Positions 9,413 to 17,069 are shown, counted from the stretch's first letter. The stretch: 18,518 nt of DNA from Ignavibacteria bacterium UBA6688 (GCA_002454845.1 DKJQ01000055.1:1-18518), one strand, 5' to 3'. The notes: generated by a model not told the origin, from the sequence alone. Translations and numbers: made by a program.

Positions 9413-9438
9413 CCGTTGTTAAAAAACAGGATTTTTGC

Positions 9439-9462
9439 CACAAAGGCACGAAGGCACAGAGT
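9439..9462 (+). repeat. Short intergenic repeat, CACAAAGG-type octamers, plus orientation
   Basis: Three consecutive octamers, CACAAAGG, CACGAAGG and CACAGAGT, lie in the 187-base gap after the decarboxylase-family gene. The same octamer family occurs at 6184-6208 on the opposite strand, so the two blocks form imperfect inverted repeats around the genes at 6280-9412. The block is non-coding. Confidence 0.55.
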
Positions 9463-9495
9463 TTCCTAAGGTAATGTGAAACGCCTTCTTGGTGT

Positions 9496-9534
9496 CCTGC
9501 CCGCCCGAACGACTGTGTCGTTCAGGCGGGCGGG
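9496..9534 (+). repeat. Long GC-rich inverted repeat (REP-like hairpin)
   Basis: Bases 9500-9513 (CCCGCCCGAACGAC) pair with 9517-9530 (GTCGTTCAGGCGGG) around a 3-base TGT loop with a single C/A mismatch. Pairing extends outward to 9496/9534 with one G-T wobble, for about 18 pairs. The right arm is followed by GTGACTTAG rather than a run of T, so a simple intrinsic terminator is unlikely. A mobile palindromic repeat, an mRNA-stability element between two transcript parts, or a protein-binding site fit better. It lies 66 bases before the next start codon. Confidence 0.75.
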
Positions 9535-9599
9535 GTGACTTAGTGGCGATTTCTTTTCATTGGCCAGCCAAGTTGTCGGAAAATTCGAAAGGATGTGAC

Positions 9600-10535
9600 G
9601 TGAAAGTAGTCGTAACAGATTGGGGATTTCCATCCCTCGAGCAGGAACGGGAGATTTTTGCCCGGCATGGCATCGAACTTGAGGACCATCAGTGCAAGAC
9701 CGAGGAGGAAGTAGCAGCGATTGTTGCGGATGCCGATGTCGTGATGGCACAATGGGCGCCGGTCAAAGCCAAAGCGATCGCGGCGATGAGACAGTGCAAG
9801 GGTATTGTCAGGTACGGCATCGGCCTCGATAATGTCGACCTGCAGGCGGCAAAGGACCGCGGCATCCCGGTTCGGAACGTGCCTGATTATTGTTTGAACG
9901 AGGTGGCCGATCACACCATGGCATTATTGCTCGCCCTGCAGAGGCAGGTTGCCCATGTGCAATCGCTGGTCCGGTCCGGGAAATGGAGTATCACCCCGCC
10001 TCAGACGCTCCCCCCCCTCCGCCGTTGCACGCTCGGGCTTCTTGGATTCGGCAGAATCGCCCGGCTTGTCGCCCGGCGCGCGCAGCCATTCGGCATCACA
10101 ACCATAGCCTTCGATCCATATGCCGAGGAACATCTTTTTTTGGAATTTGCTACGCGGCGGGTTGATCTGCCGACACTTTTTTCGTCGTCCGATATTCTCT
10201 CCCTTCATTCCCCCCTTACGGACGAGACCGGGCATGTGGTGAATGCCCGGAACATTGCTTTGATGAAGTCCCATGCCCTGATCGTCAATACCGGTCGGGG
10301 GGGGCTAGTCCATACCGTCGATCTGACTGAGGCCCTCCGGCAAACGAAAATCGCAGGAGCGGCTCTCGATGTGTTGGAAGTAGAGCCGATTGCAAAGGAC
10401 GACCCCCTGCTTGCTATGGAGAATGTGATCATCACCAGTCACAACGCTTGGTACAGCAGTGCGAGTGTGAGTGAGTTACAACGCCTCGCTGCTCTGGCCG
10501 CCGTTGAGTTATTGAAAAAAGGAAAGGTCGGATAA
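9600..10535 (+). CDS. D-isomer-specific 2-hydroxyacid dehydrogenase (NAD-dependent)
   Basis: A cytoplasmic oxidoreductase interconverting 2-hydroxy and 2-keto acids. From a GTG start at 9600 (AAAGGA 7 bases upstream) it has 311 residues. An in-frame ATG at 9489 is rejected because that extension would be encoded by the hairpin repeat and has no family similarity. The N-terminal catalytic half is followed by the Rossmann motif GLLGFGRIA (146-154), Asp172 at the end of the next strand (NAD preference), and the catalytic trio Arg233 (NTGRGGLV), Glu262 (DVLEVEP) and His281 (SHNAWYS). Relatives include phosphoglycerate, glyoxylate and D-lactate-type dehydrogenases; the active-site surroundings do not identify the substrate. 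Only 5 bases separate it from the isomerase gene, so they are cotranscribed. A role in reducing or oxidising a sugar-derived 2-keto acid is inferred. Confidence 0.92.
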   Translation: MKVVVTDWGFPSLEQEREIFARHGIELEDHQCKTEEEVAAIVADADVVMAQWAPVKAKAIAAMRQCKGIVRYGIGLDNVDLQAAKDRGIPVRNVPDYCLNEVADHTMALLLALQRQVAHVQSLVRSGKWSITPPQTLPPLRRCTLGLLGFGRIARLVARRAQPFGITTIAFDPYAEEHLFLEFATRRVDLPTLFSSSDILSLHSPLTDETGHVVNARNIALMKSHALIVNTGRGGLVHTVDLTEALRQTKIAGAALDVLEVEPIAKDDPLLAMENVIITSHNAWYSSASVSELQRLAALAAVELLKKGKVG

Positions 10536-10540
10536 GGATC

Positions 10541-11839
10541 ATGCCGGAATTCACCATAGACAAGACGTTTATCGCTGAAGAAAATAATCATCTCCGAACT
10601 CAAGTGCAGAGCGAGTATGTCCAGCTTGGTGAGCAGATCCAGCGACGTGGCTTTTCGATCGACGCAATTACGAAACAAGTTCAGGCGTTTGAAGTAGCCG
10701 TTCCTTCATGGGGAGTGGGAACCGGGGGAACGAGGTTCGCCCGCTTTCCGGGTCCGGGAGAACCAAGGAATGTTTTTGAGAAGCTCGCGGATTGCGCTGC
10801 GATCCATCAGCTCACGCGTGCGACTCCGCGTGTCTCCTTGCATATTCCGTGGGACAAACCGGATGATCCGGCGGAACTTACAGCTGTAGCTGCGTCGCTT
10901 GGGATCGGGTTTGATGCCATGAACTCGAACACCTTCCAGGACCAGCCGGATCAACGGCACAGTTACAAGTTTGGCAGCCTCACGCATGTCGATGCCGTGG
11001 TCCGGGCACAGGCCGTGGAGCATAATATCGCATGCATCGAAATCGGAAAGGCGATCGGGTCGAAGGCGCTCACGGTCTGGATTGCGGATGGAGGCAATTT
11101 CCCGGGGCAGGTGGACACCCGAAAGGCATTTCACCGGTATCTCGAGAGTCTCCGGAAGATTTATGCCGCACTCCCCAACGATTGGAAAGTATTCGTCGAG
11201 TACAAACTCTACGAGCCGGCTTTCTATTCCACCGTGATCAACGACTGGGGAACCGCCTATGCCGTGGTGAACCAGCTTGGCCCGAAGGCGTTTTGTCTCG
11301 TCGATTTGGGGCATCATGCGCCCAACGTTAACATCGAGATGATCGTGGCCCGGCTCATTCAGTTGGGGAAGTTGGGGGGATTCCATTTCAATGACAGCAA
11401 GTACGGGGATGACGATCTTGACACCGGCAGCATCAAGCCATTCCAGCTCTTCCTGATCTTCCACGAACTTGTCGGCGCCGCGTCAGATTCTTCGGTTGAA
11501 AACTTTCACCCTTCGTACATGCTCGACCAGAGCCATAACGTGACCGATCCCGTCGAGGCCCTCATCAGCAGTACCGAGGAACTGCAGCGCGGCTATGCTC
11601 AGGCGCTTCTGGTCGATCGTCCGGCCCTTCAGGAATACCAGGAAGGCAACGATGCGTTGATGGCGCTGAAGACGCTGAAAGGGGCTTTCACGACCGATGT
11701 GACGCCGATCCTTCAAATGGCCCGGATGAACAGTGGCGGCGCGATCGATCCGGTTGCGGTGTTCCGTGCAAGCGGGTATCGGAAGAAGAAAGCGAAAGAA
11801 CGGCCTGCCGCAACCTCGTCACGCTCAGGGATTATCTGA
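10541..11839 (+). CDS. rhaI: L-rhamnose isomerase, Pseudomonas stutzeri/rhizobial type
   Basis: Isomerises L-rhamnose to L-rhamnulose, a metal-dependent hydride-shift reaction in a cytoplasmic TIM barrel. It has 432 residues. Residues match the P. stutzeri enzyme with an offset of one: Glu220 and Lys222 (VEYK), Asp255 and His258 (VDLGHH), His282 (GFHFND), Asp290 and Asp292 (YGDDDLD), and Asp329 in MLDQSHNVTDP. The metal ligands and catalytic residues are all present, so it should be active. This type is not the E. coli RhaA subtype and is known for broad specificity toward aldoses, so L-lyxose, L-mannose, D-allose or other sugars could be handled too. The start follows AAGGA only a few bases before the ATG. 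The last 20 or so residues (KKKAKERPAATSS) are basic and low-complexity. No rhamnulokinase or rhamnulose-1-phosphate aldolase is in the window. Confidence 0.93.
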   Translation: MPEFTIDKTFIAEENNHLRTQVQSEYVQLGEQIQRRGFSIDAITKQVQAFEVAVPSWGVGTGGTRFARFPGPGEPRNVFEKLADCAAIHQLTRATPRVSLHIPWDKPDDPAELTAVAASLGIGFDAMNSNTFQDQPDQRHSYKFGSLTHVDAVVRAQAVEHNIACIEIGKAIGSKALTVWIADGGNFPGQVDTRKAFHRYLESLRKIYAALPNDWKVFVEYKLYEPAFYSTVINDWGTAYAVVNQLGPKAFCLVDLGHHAPNVNIEMIVARLIQLGKLGGFHFNDSKYGDDDLDTGSIKPFQLFLIFHELVGAASDSSVENFHPSYMLDQSHNVTDPVEALISSTEELQRGYAQALLVDRPALQEYQEGNDALMALKTLKGAFTTDVTPILQMARMNSGGAIDPVAVFRASGYRKKKAKERPAATSSRSGII

Positions 11840-11841
11840 CC

Positions 11842-13119
11842 ATGAAAATTCATCTTGCCTATGGAAAGAATGGGCTGGAGATCGAGGTTCCGGAGAAGAA
11901 CCTCGTGAAAGTTATGAGCATGGAGGGAGCATCGCCTCTTCCGGCTCCCGGGACAGCGGTGCAAGCATCGCTCGAACAACCAATCGATTGTCCTCCGCTC
12001 CGGGAGTTTGCCCGAAAATCATCGAGTGCGTGCATTGTCATCTGCGACATTACCCGCCCGGTTCCGAACAAGCTGCTCCTTGCCCCGATTCTCGAAATCC
12101 TTGAACACGAAGGGTTGCAGCGATCGAACATCACCATTCTCATTGCAACGGGACTTCACCGTCCCAGCTCCCATGAAGAACGGCTCCACATGGTGGGGGA
12201 GGCGATTGTCGCGCAGTATCGTATTGTGGACCACCATGCTCGTGTGCGGGATGAACATACCCATCTTGGCTTGACGGCAAACAGAACCCCCGTCTTTATT
12301 GATACGCGATATTGTGAGGCGGAATTAAAGATCACGGTAGGGTTTATCGAACCGCACCTGATGGCCGGTTTTTCCGGCGGGCGCAAAATGGTGGCTCCCG
12401 GTTGTGCAGGGGAGGAGACGATTAAGGCCCTTCACAGTCCCTTGTTTTTGGAAGATCCTCATTGTCGTGAGGGATCGATCGAAAGAAACCCGTTACATCG
12501 CGAGTTGCTTCAGATTGCCCGGATGGCGGGGCACGATTTCATCGTGAACGTATCGCTTGACGCCGCCGGGGCGGTCACAGGAGTCTTCTCCGGCCACCCT
12601 GAGCACGCGCATGCCCGCGGGGTGGAATTTGTGCGGCAGACGGTTCGGGCGACCCTTCCCTCGCCGGTGGATGTTGTCGTGACAACCAGCGCCGGCTTTC
12701 CCCTCGATCTGACGTACTACCAGGCGGTCAAAGGAATGACGGCGGTATTGCCGATTTTGAAAAAAGGGGGGATGCTGATTCTGGCTGCCGAATGCGCAGA
12801 GGGGTTGGGGGGTGAGGAGTTCAGTACGATGGCGAAGCAATTCGACTCGGCTGATCATTTTCGTGATTGGATTCTCAGCAATCCCGTGGCGGTGGATCAA
12901 TGGCAGCTGGAAGAGTGCGCCAAAGCAGCCCGTCACGCCGATGTTGTGCTGGTCTCCGGCGGGGTGCAGGACGAGGAGAGGAAACATCTGTTTATTCATT
13001 CTGCCAATTCGGTGGAGGAGGCGTTGGAGCGAGCGTTCGAACGGTTTGGACCAGACACCTCTGTTGCTGTGGTTCCGAAAGGCCCCTATACACTTGTCGA
13101 AATTGACACTCCCGTGTGA
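11842..13119 (+). CDS. larA: LarA-family nickel-pincer racemase/epimerase
   Basis: 425 residues of the lactate racemase LarA family, which flips the stereocentre of 2-hydroxy acids using a covalently attached nickel-pincer nucleotide. The key residues are all visible and shifted by one or two from Lactobacillus plantarum LarA: Asp69/Arg72 (CDITRP), His106 (GLHRP), His172 (EPH), the cofactor-tethering Lys182 (GGRK), His198 (ALHSP), and Gln294/Lys297 (YYQAVKGM). It is therefore probably active if the cofactor is made. The cofactor genes larB, larC and larE are not in the window. Many LarA homologues act on other 2-hydroxy acids or sugar acids, so lactate is only one candidate; L-lactate would be a natural end product of rhamnose breakdown. 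It begins 2 bases after the isomerase stop, preceded by CAGGGA, which implies tight coupling with rhaI. Confidence 0.9.
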   Translation: MKIHLAYGKNGLEIEVPEKNLVKVMSMEGASPLPAPGTAVQASLEQPIDCPPLREFARKSSSACIVICDITRPVPNKLLLAPILEILEHEGLQRSNITILIATGLHRPSSHEERLHMVGEAIVAQYRIVDHHARVRDEHTHLGLTANRTPVFIDTRYCEAELKITVGFIEPHLMAGFSGGRKMVAPGCAGEETIKALHSPLFLEDPHCREGSIERNPLHRELLQIARMAGHDFIVNVSLDAAGAVTGVFSGHPEHAHARGVEFVRQTVRATLPSPVDVVVTTSAGFPLDLTYYQAVKGMTAVLPILKKGGMLILAAECAEGLGGEEFSTMAKQFDSADHFRDWILSNPVAVDQWQLEECAKAARHADVVLVSGGVQDEERKHLFIHSANSVEEALERAFERFGPDTSVAVVPKGPYTLVEIDTPV

Positions 13120-13138
13120 GGTTTCCGGCAATGTTCCC

Positions 13139-13167
13139 TTGACAACAAACTAGAATTCTTGTATACT
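13139..13167 (+). promoter_or_regulatory. Near-consensus sigma70-type promoter ahead of the iclR gene
   Basis: TTGACA (13139-13144) and TATACT (13162-13167) are separated by exactly 17 bases, an almost ideal housekeeping promoter. Transcription would start near 13174, leaving an untranslated leader of about 43 bases. It lies in the 97-base gap after larA, so the iclR-epimerase-glycosidase-OYE block can be transcribed separately from the genes before it. Confidence 0.75.
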
Positions 13168-13176
13168 CTGCAAAGC

Positions 13177-13199
13177 TTTAATTAAACACTATTCAATTA
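13177..13199 (+). promoter_or_regulatory. AT-rich palindrome and repeat, possible operator
   Basis: TTTAATTAAA (13177-13186) is a perfect palindrome just after the predicted transcription start, and a related TTCAATTA follows at 13192-13199, 15 bases on. The position would let a regulator block transcription, and IclR proteins often control their own genes. The sequence does not match a known IclR operator, and AT-rich stretches are common near promoters, so this is tentative. Confidence 0.35.
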
Positions 13200-13216
13200 G
13201 CAAAATCCCAGCCCTT

Positions 13217-14002
13217 ATGCCCCCCAATTACACCGTCCCGGCGCTAGATCGAGCGGTTAAGGTCCTCGAACTTCTCTCCTCATCGCCACAGGGAATGTCC
13301 CTTGCCCAACTTGCGGTACAGACGAAGGTACCGAAGAGCACCATGTTCCGTATCCTCTTCACCCTGCAGCAGAACTCGATCGTCGTGGAGGACCATGAAC
13401 GGAAGCTCTTTACCCTCGGCATGAAGCTCCTCGATTGGGGCAATGCCGCCCTGTCGAAGATCGACCTGAAGACAATAGCCCACACGCACCTTCTGACCCT
13501 TGCGCATGAAACGCGCGAGAGCTTCTACCTTGCCATGCTGGACCATGACGAGGTGATCCTTATCGACCACGTCGACACTCCCGAGATCTGGAAAATGGTA
13601 ACGCGTCTCGGTCACCGTTCTCCGTTCCATTGCACGGCCAGCGGGCTCGTATTGACATCCGACCTCCCTTCGGAGGAGGTCGACGCCATGATCGAGCGCC
13701 AGGGATTGCGCAAGTACACCTCCAAGACCGTGACCACCCCGGCGAAGCTGAAGAGGCGCATCGAAGAGGTGAAGAAGCAGGGATTCGCCATAGCCGATGG
13801 AGAATACAAAACCGACCTCTGCGCCATAGCTGTTCCGGTCTGGGATCACAGCGGCCAGGTCGCCGCCTCGCTGATGACCGCGGTCCCTTCGGATCGCATC
13901 AGCCGCGAAAAGCGAATTGTCGATGATCTTCTCTCGGTCTTAAGGCGAGAAGCCCTGCACATCTCAAAACGAATCGGGTACACCGGGCAACACGCCGATT
14001 AA
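13217..14002 (+). CDS. IclR-family transcriptional regulator
   Basis: 261 residues, the family norm. The start YTVPALDRAVKVLELL is the usual IclR opening and fixes the ATG at 13217, although no Shine-Dalgarno sequence precedes it. A winged helix-turn-helix occupies about residues 10-75, with the recognition region MSLAQLAVQTKVPKSTMFRI (27-46). The effector-binding domain runs from about 80 to 255 and includes the conserved RLGHRSPFHCTASG and the GEYKTDLCAIAVPVWD stretch near the C-terminal end of the pocket. IclR proteins act as dimers or tetramers and respond to small organic or sugar-derived acids. Placed behind its own strong promoter and followed by catabolic genes on the same strand, it is the likely local regulator of this locus. 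The effector is not known; a sugar or sugar-acid intermediate of the pathway is the obvious candidate. Confidence 0.95.
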   Translation: MPPNYTVPALDRAVKVLELLSSSPQGMSLAQLAVQTKVPKSTMFRILFTLQQNSIVVEDHERKLFTLGMKLLDWGNAALSKIDLKTIAHTHLLTLAHETRESFYLAMLDHDEVILIDHVDTPEIWKMVTRLGHRSPFHCTASGLVLTSDLPSEEVDAMIERQGLRKYTSKTVTTPAKLKRRIEEVKKQGFAIADGEYKTDLCAIAVPVWDHSGQVAASLMTAVPSDRISREKRIVDDLLSVLRREALHISKRIGYTGQHAD

Positions 14003-14052
14003 TGTGACCATCCGGTGGCCACCCAGCCCCCATCGTTCATACACCGACGGCA

Positions 14053-14868
14053 ATGACACCTCCTCTTGCACTAGGCATTGTAAGCGACGAAATTTCCCCG
14101 GATTTCTCAGAGGCCATTCGCCACGGGAACTCCTGGGGGATCTCCATCTATGAACTCCGCGTTCTCCGGTCGGGTCGCGTTCCTCAGGTCGATCCCACTG
14201 AGCTGGACGAAGTCCAGAATTTTGTGAAGACCCACGGCCTGACGATTTCCGCCCTCTCTCCGGGCATCTTCAAACACCCCCTTTCCCAGAAGCATGACCT
14301 TGAGCAGGAGTTGACGGAAGTCCTTCCCCGGACCCTGGACCTTGCAGGGCGACTCAACGCCGGGCTGGTGATCGTCTTCGGATTTCGAAGAGAGCCCCAT
14401 GAACCGGCGGGGAACATTGTGCGCGCGAGCGAATTCCTTCGGCGCGCCGCGGAACAGGCGGCGCGGCATGGCATCACCGTGGCGGTGGAGAACGAACCGG
14501 GGTTCTGGTGCGATTCGGGAGCAAACACCGCCAAGATCATTGAGGCGGCGAAAATTCCTTCCCTGCGCGCAAACTGGGACCCATGCAACGGCTACGGCAC
14601 GGCGGAGGTACCGTTTCCCGACGGCTATGAAGCTGTCAAGCATCTCATTGCCAATGTCCATGTCAAGGACACAAAAAAAGGGTCCTTGATTGAATGTGTT
14701 CCCGTGGGAGACGGGGCGATCGATTGGAAAGGACAGTTACGCGCTCTGGTACACGATCGCGTCGTCAAGCATGTGACACTCGAGACTCATTGTCTGCCTC
14801 TCGTCGAGAATTCGAAACGCAATGTCGAAACCCTCAGATCCTATCTTCAGGAATTGTCCCCACCGTAA
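14053..14868 (+). CDS. Sugar phosphate isomerase/epimerase-like TIM-barrel protein
   Basis: 271 residues with the xylose-isomerase-like (AP endonuclease 2) fold. Putative metal ligands appear in the expected order: Glu146 (VENE), Asp176 (NWDPCN), His203 (NVHVKD) and Glu244 (LETH). This is the pattern of 3-epimerases, inosose isomerases, hydroxypyruvate isomerase and related enzymes. No signal peptide is present, so it is cytoplasmic. The exact reaction cannot be assigned; isomerisation or epimerisation of a sugar, keto-sugar or sugar acid is expected. The family also includes lyases, so C-O bond cleavage of a keto-sugar is possible. The start has no clear Shine-Dalgarno; it is the first ATG giving the complete first barrel strand (LALGIVSDEI). 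It follows iclR by 50 bases, a gap holding the perfect palindrome GGTGGCCACC at 14014-14023. Confidence 0.88.
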   Translation: MTPPLALGIVSDEISPDFSEAIRHGNSWGISIYELRVLRSGRVPQVDPTELDEVQNFVKTHGLTISALSPGIFKHPLSQKHDLEQELTEVLPRTLDLAGRLNAGLVIVFGFRREPHEPAGNIVRASEFLRRAAEQAARHGITVAVENEPGFWCDSGANTAKIIEAAKIPSLRANWDPCNGYGTAEVPFPDGYEAVKHLIANVHVKDTKKGSLIECVPVGDGAIDWKGQLRALVHDRVVKHVTLETHCLPLVENSKRNVETLRSYLQELSPP

Positions 14869-14879
14869 CAGGCCACTCT

Positions 14880-17069
14880 ATGAGCATACAACGTCGTGAT
14901 TTTCTCAAACATGTCGGTGTCGGAGCCCTTGCGACGACCGTTCATTCTCCCTTTGCAGGACTTCAACGGTCCCCGAAGGCGAAGGAACAGCAGCTTCATC
15001 CTGATTTCCAATCGAACAATCCGGGGACAGAATATTATTTCCTCGGGAATGGAAAAATCCTCGCCGCGCTTCAAAGCTGCCCAAAACCGGAATCGGGGAC
15101 GCATGCCGGGCTGCTGGTGATGTCCTCCGAACATTTTGGCCGGAAGATCAGCACCTATTTGTATCACCCCGAACGCGGGCTGCAAAACTCTCGCTTTGTG
15201 GTGCTGATGGGGGGAAGGGCTTATGCCCCGGAGTATGAAAAATCGACCATTCATTGGGAGTATCCGGAAGGAATCCCGACCGTCGTCCTGGAATGGGGGG
15301 CGGGGGGATGTAACGTGCGCGAGGAACTCTTTTGCCCCATCCAGGATGCCGCGATTGTTCGAACCGTCACACTCCGGAACACAACAGCATCATCCATCGA
15401 TGCTTCGAGCATGATGCTGCTGTACCCCAACCTGATGTACTTCGACGAGTACCATGTCGACCGCGTCAAGATGACGCTGACGGCCAGAGGATATCAGTCG
15501 ATGCAATTATTCTCGTTGAACGATGCGACGGTGGGTGACCGGCACATGAATGTCCCGTTCGGCGCGATCGCCCCGGGGGGAGAGAAGACCATCACGCTGA
15601 TCATGACCCTCAATCTTCCCCGCGAGCAATGGGAACGCAAGGGGCTTGCCGCGATGCGTGATGAGTCGAAGCAGTACTGGCAGGGCCATGCGACGCTTCA
15701 CACCGATCACCAGGACCTGAACCACTTGTTTAACTGTTCGAAGTCCGGGCTGCGGACGGCTGTTGCGCAATCGGGAAAAATGGATGGAGGCATCTGGCAG
15801 TACAACATGGAATGGGTACGGGATCAGTCGATGGTTGCGGCGGGAACTGCCATGAGCGGGCAAACAGAAATCGCGGAAGCGCTTCTGCGTCGTATGATCA
15901 CTCAATCCGTTGACGACGATGGCAAGACGGTCGATTCCAGCAGGCACCGGCCGCCGGAGACCATGGAGCTTGATCAGAACGGCGAGTTGCTCTATGCTCT
16001 CTGGATGCACTGGGTGTGGACAGGGAGTGATCATCTGATCAAGGAGTACTGGAAGAAGATCAGGAGCGTTGCAGACTATGTACTCCAGCCGAAATTCCGC
16101 GATCCAAAGGTTGGTCTCCTGAAGAATTCGAGAGAGTTCTGGGAACGAGACCCGGGGTTTGGCGTGAAAGAGGGCTATGAGTTGGCCTATCAGACATGGA
16201 ACATCGTCGGTCTCCAGCTTGCCGCGGATATGGCGAACCACATGGGTGAACAGGGAAAAGCAAAAGAATGGACCACGGCCTCCGACTTGATGCAGGAATC
16301 ATTCCTAAGGCACCCGAAGTTTTCGCTCGTGGACGGCGGCAGGTTTGTGAAACGCCGGCTTGCAACGGGAGAAGTTCAGAGGACCTTTGAGCCGCCGAAC
16401 CGCCAATCCATGCCAAAGGGCATGCCGCTGAACGTCGAAACAACCTCCTATTGCGATCCCGATGCCGCCAACGTGTTGCCGATCATGCTCGGGGTTGTGG
16501 AAGCAAAGAGCCCGCTTGCCTCCAGGACACTCGAATCGATGGAGCACCTCTGGAACCAGCGCTGGACGACCGGAGGCTATGCCAGATATGATGTGACCTC
16601 CGAACCGGATTCACCCGGCCCCTGGCCTTTTGCAACCATGTTTATTGCACGGTCATACTTTGAAGCGGGGAATGATGATAAGGTGTGGCGTTCGTTGAAT
16701 TGGCTCCTGAACGTGCAGGGAGGGAAGGCGGGATCCTGGCTGGAGTACTACGGCGACCGGCCGACGCCACCGTTGCCCCCGGTCGGGATCGTAGTCTGGA
16801 CATGGTCGGAGATTCTCATGTTTTTCATCCATCACATGCTGGGCGTCCGACCCAATCCACGGAACCTCATCGTTCGTCCTCGGTTACTCACGGGTCTGAA
16901 CGAGCTGACCGCAAAAATCGTCGTTCACGGACAGGATGTGACCTTGAAAGTCGTGCGGTCCGCCGCCGTACCTGCGGCAATCGTTGATGGAAAGTCCGTC
17001 GCTCTGGTGAACGGATCGCTCACGCTTCCGCTTCCCCGAAGACCCGTGTCCATTACCATCACTCTTTAA
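14880..17069 (+). CDS. Tat-exported GH15-like six-hairpin glycosidase
   Basis: 729 residues. The start at 14880 is chosen over an upstream in-frame ATG (14694) because it gives a twin-arginine signal, MSIQRRDFLKHVGVGALA, directly at the N-terminus and avoids overlap with the previous gene. An N-terminal beta-rich domain (about 45-265) precedes an (alpha/alpha)6 barrel (about 270-690). GH15-type marks are EWVRDQSM (311-318), ELDQNGELLYALWMHWVWTG (363-382) and SREFWERDPGFGVKEGYELAYQTWNIVGL, where Trp421-Glu422 aligns with the WE general acid of glucoamylases. The end (RPNPRNLIVRPRL) is the beta-sandwich-like closing strand seen in many six-hairpin enzymes. It would act in the periplasm or outside, removing terminal sugars from oligosaccharides or glycosides. 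Context suggests a deoxy sugar, although GH78 motifs typical of rhamnosidases were not seen. It starts 11 bases after the preceding stop without a good Shine-Dalgarno. Confidence 0.82.
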   Translation: MSIQRRDFLKHVGVGALATTVHSPFAGLQRSPKAKEQQLHPDFQSNNPGTEYYFLGNGKILAALQSCPKPESGTHAGLLVMSSEHFGRKISTYLYHPERGLQNSRFVVLMGGRAYAPEYEKSTIHWEYPEGIPTVVLEWGAGGCNVREELFCPIQDAAIVRTVTLRNTTASSIDASSMMLLYPNLMYFDEYHVDRVKMTLTARGYQSMQLFSLNDATVGDRHMNVPFGAIAPGGEKTITLIMTLNLPREQWERKGLAAMRDESKQYWQGHATLHTDHQDLNHLFNCSKSGLRTAVAQSGKMDGGIWQYNMEWVRDQSMVAAGTAMSGQTEIAEALLRRMITQSVDDDGKTVDSSRHRPPETMELDQNGELLYALWMHWVWTGSDHLIKEYWKKIRSVADYVLQPKFRDPKVGLLKNSREFWERDPGFGVKEGYELAYQTWNIVGLQLAADMANHMGEQGKAKEWTTASDLMQESFLRHPKFSLVDGGRFVKRRLATGEVQRTFEPPNRQSMPKGMPLNVETTSYCDPDAANVLPIMLGVVEAKSPLASRTLESMEHLWNQRWTTGGYARYDVTSEPDSPGPWPFATMFIARSYFEAGNDDKVWRSLNWLLNVQGGKAGSWLEYYGDRPTPPLPPVGIVVWTWSEILMFFIHHMLGVRPNPRNLIVRPRLLTGLNELTAKIVVHGQDVTLKVVRSAAVPAAIVDGKSVALVNGSLTLPLPRRPVSITITL

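Noticed and set aside
9421..9436. AAAAAACAGGATTTTT as a terminator hairpin
   Set aside because: The stem is only five A-T pairs with a 5-base loop and no GC stem, too weak for an intrinsic terminator.
9489..9599. Earlier ATG start for the 2-hydroxyacid dehydrogenase
   Set aside because: The extra 37 residues would be encoded by the hairpin repeat; the GTG at 9600 has AAAGGA at good spacing and begins the expected first strand.
14014..14023. GGTGGCCACC palindrome as an operator
   Set aside because: A single 10-base GC palindrome without a partner or promoter nearby; could be chance, so it is mentioned only with the neighbouring gene.
14694..14879. Earlier ATG start for the glycosidase
   Set aside because: It would overlap the epimerase-like gene by about 175 bases and bury the twin-arginine signal 62 residues inside the protein.
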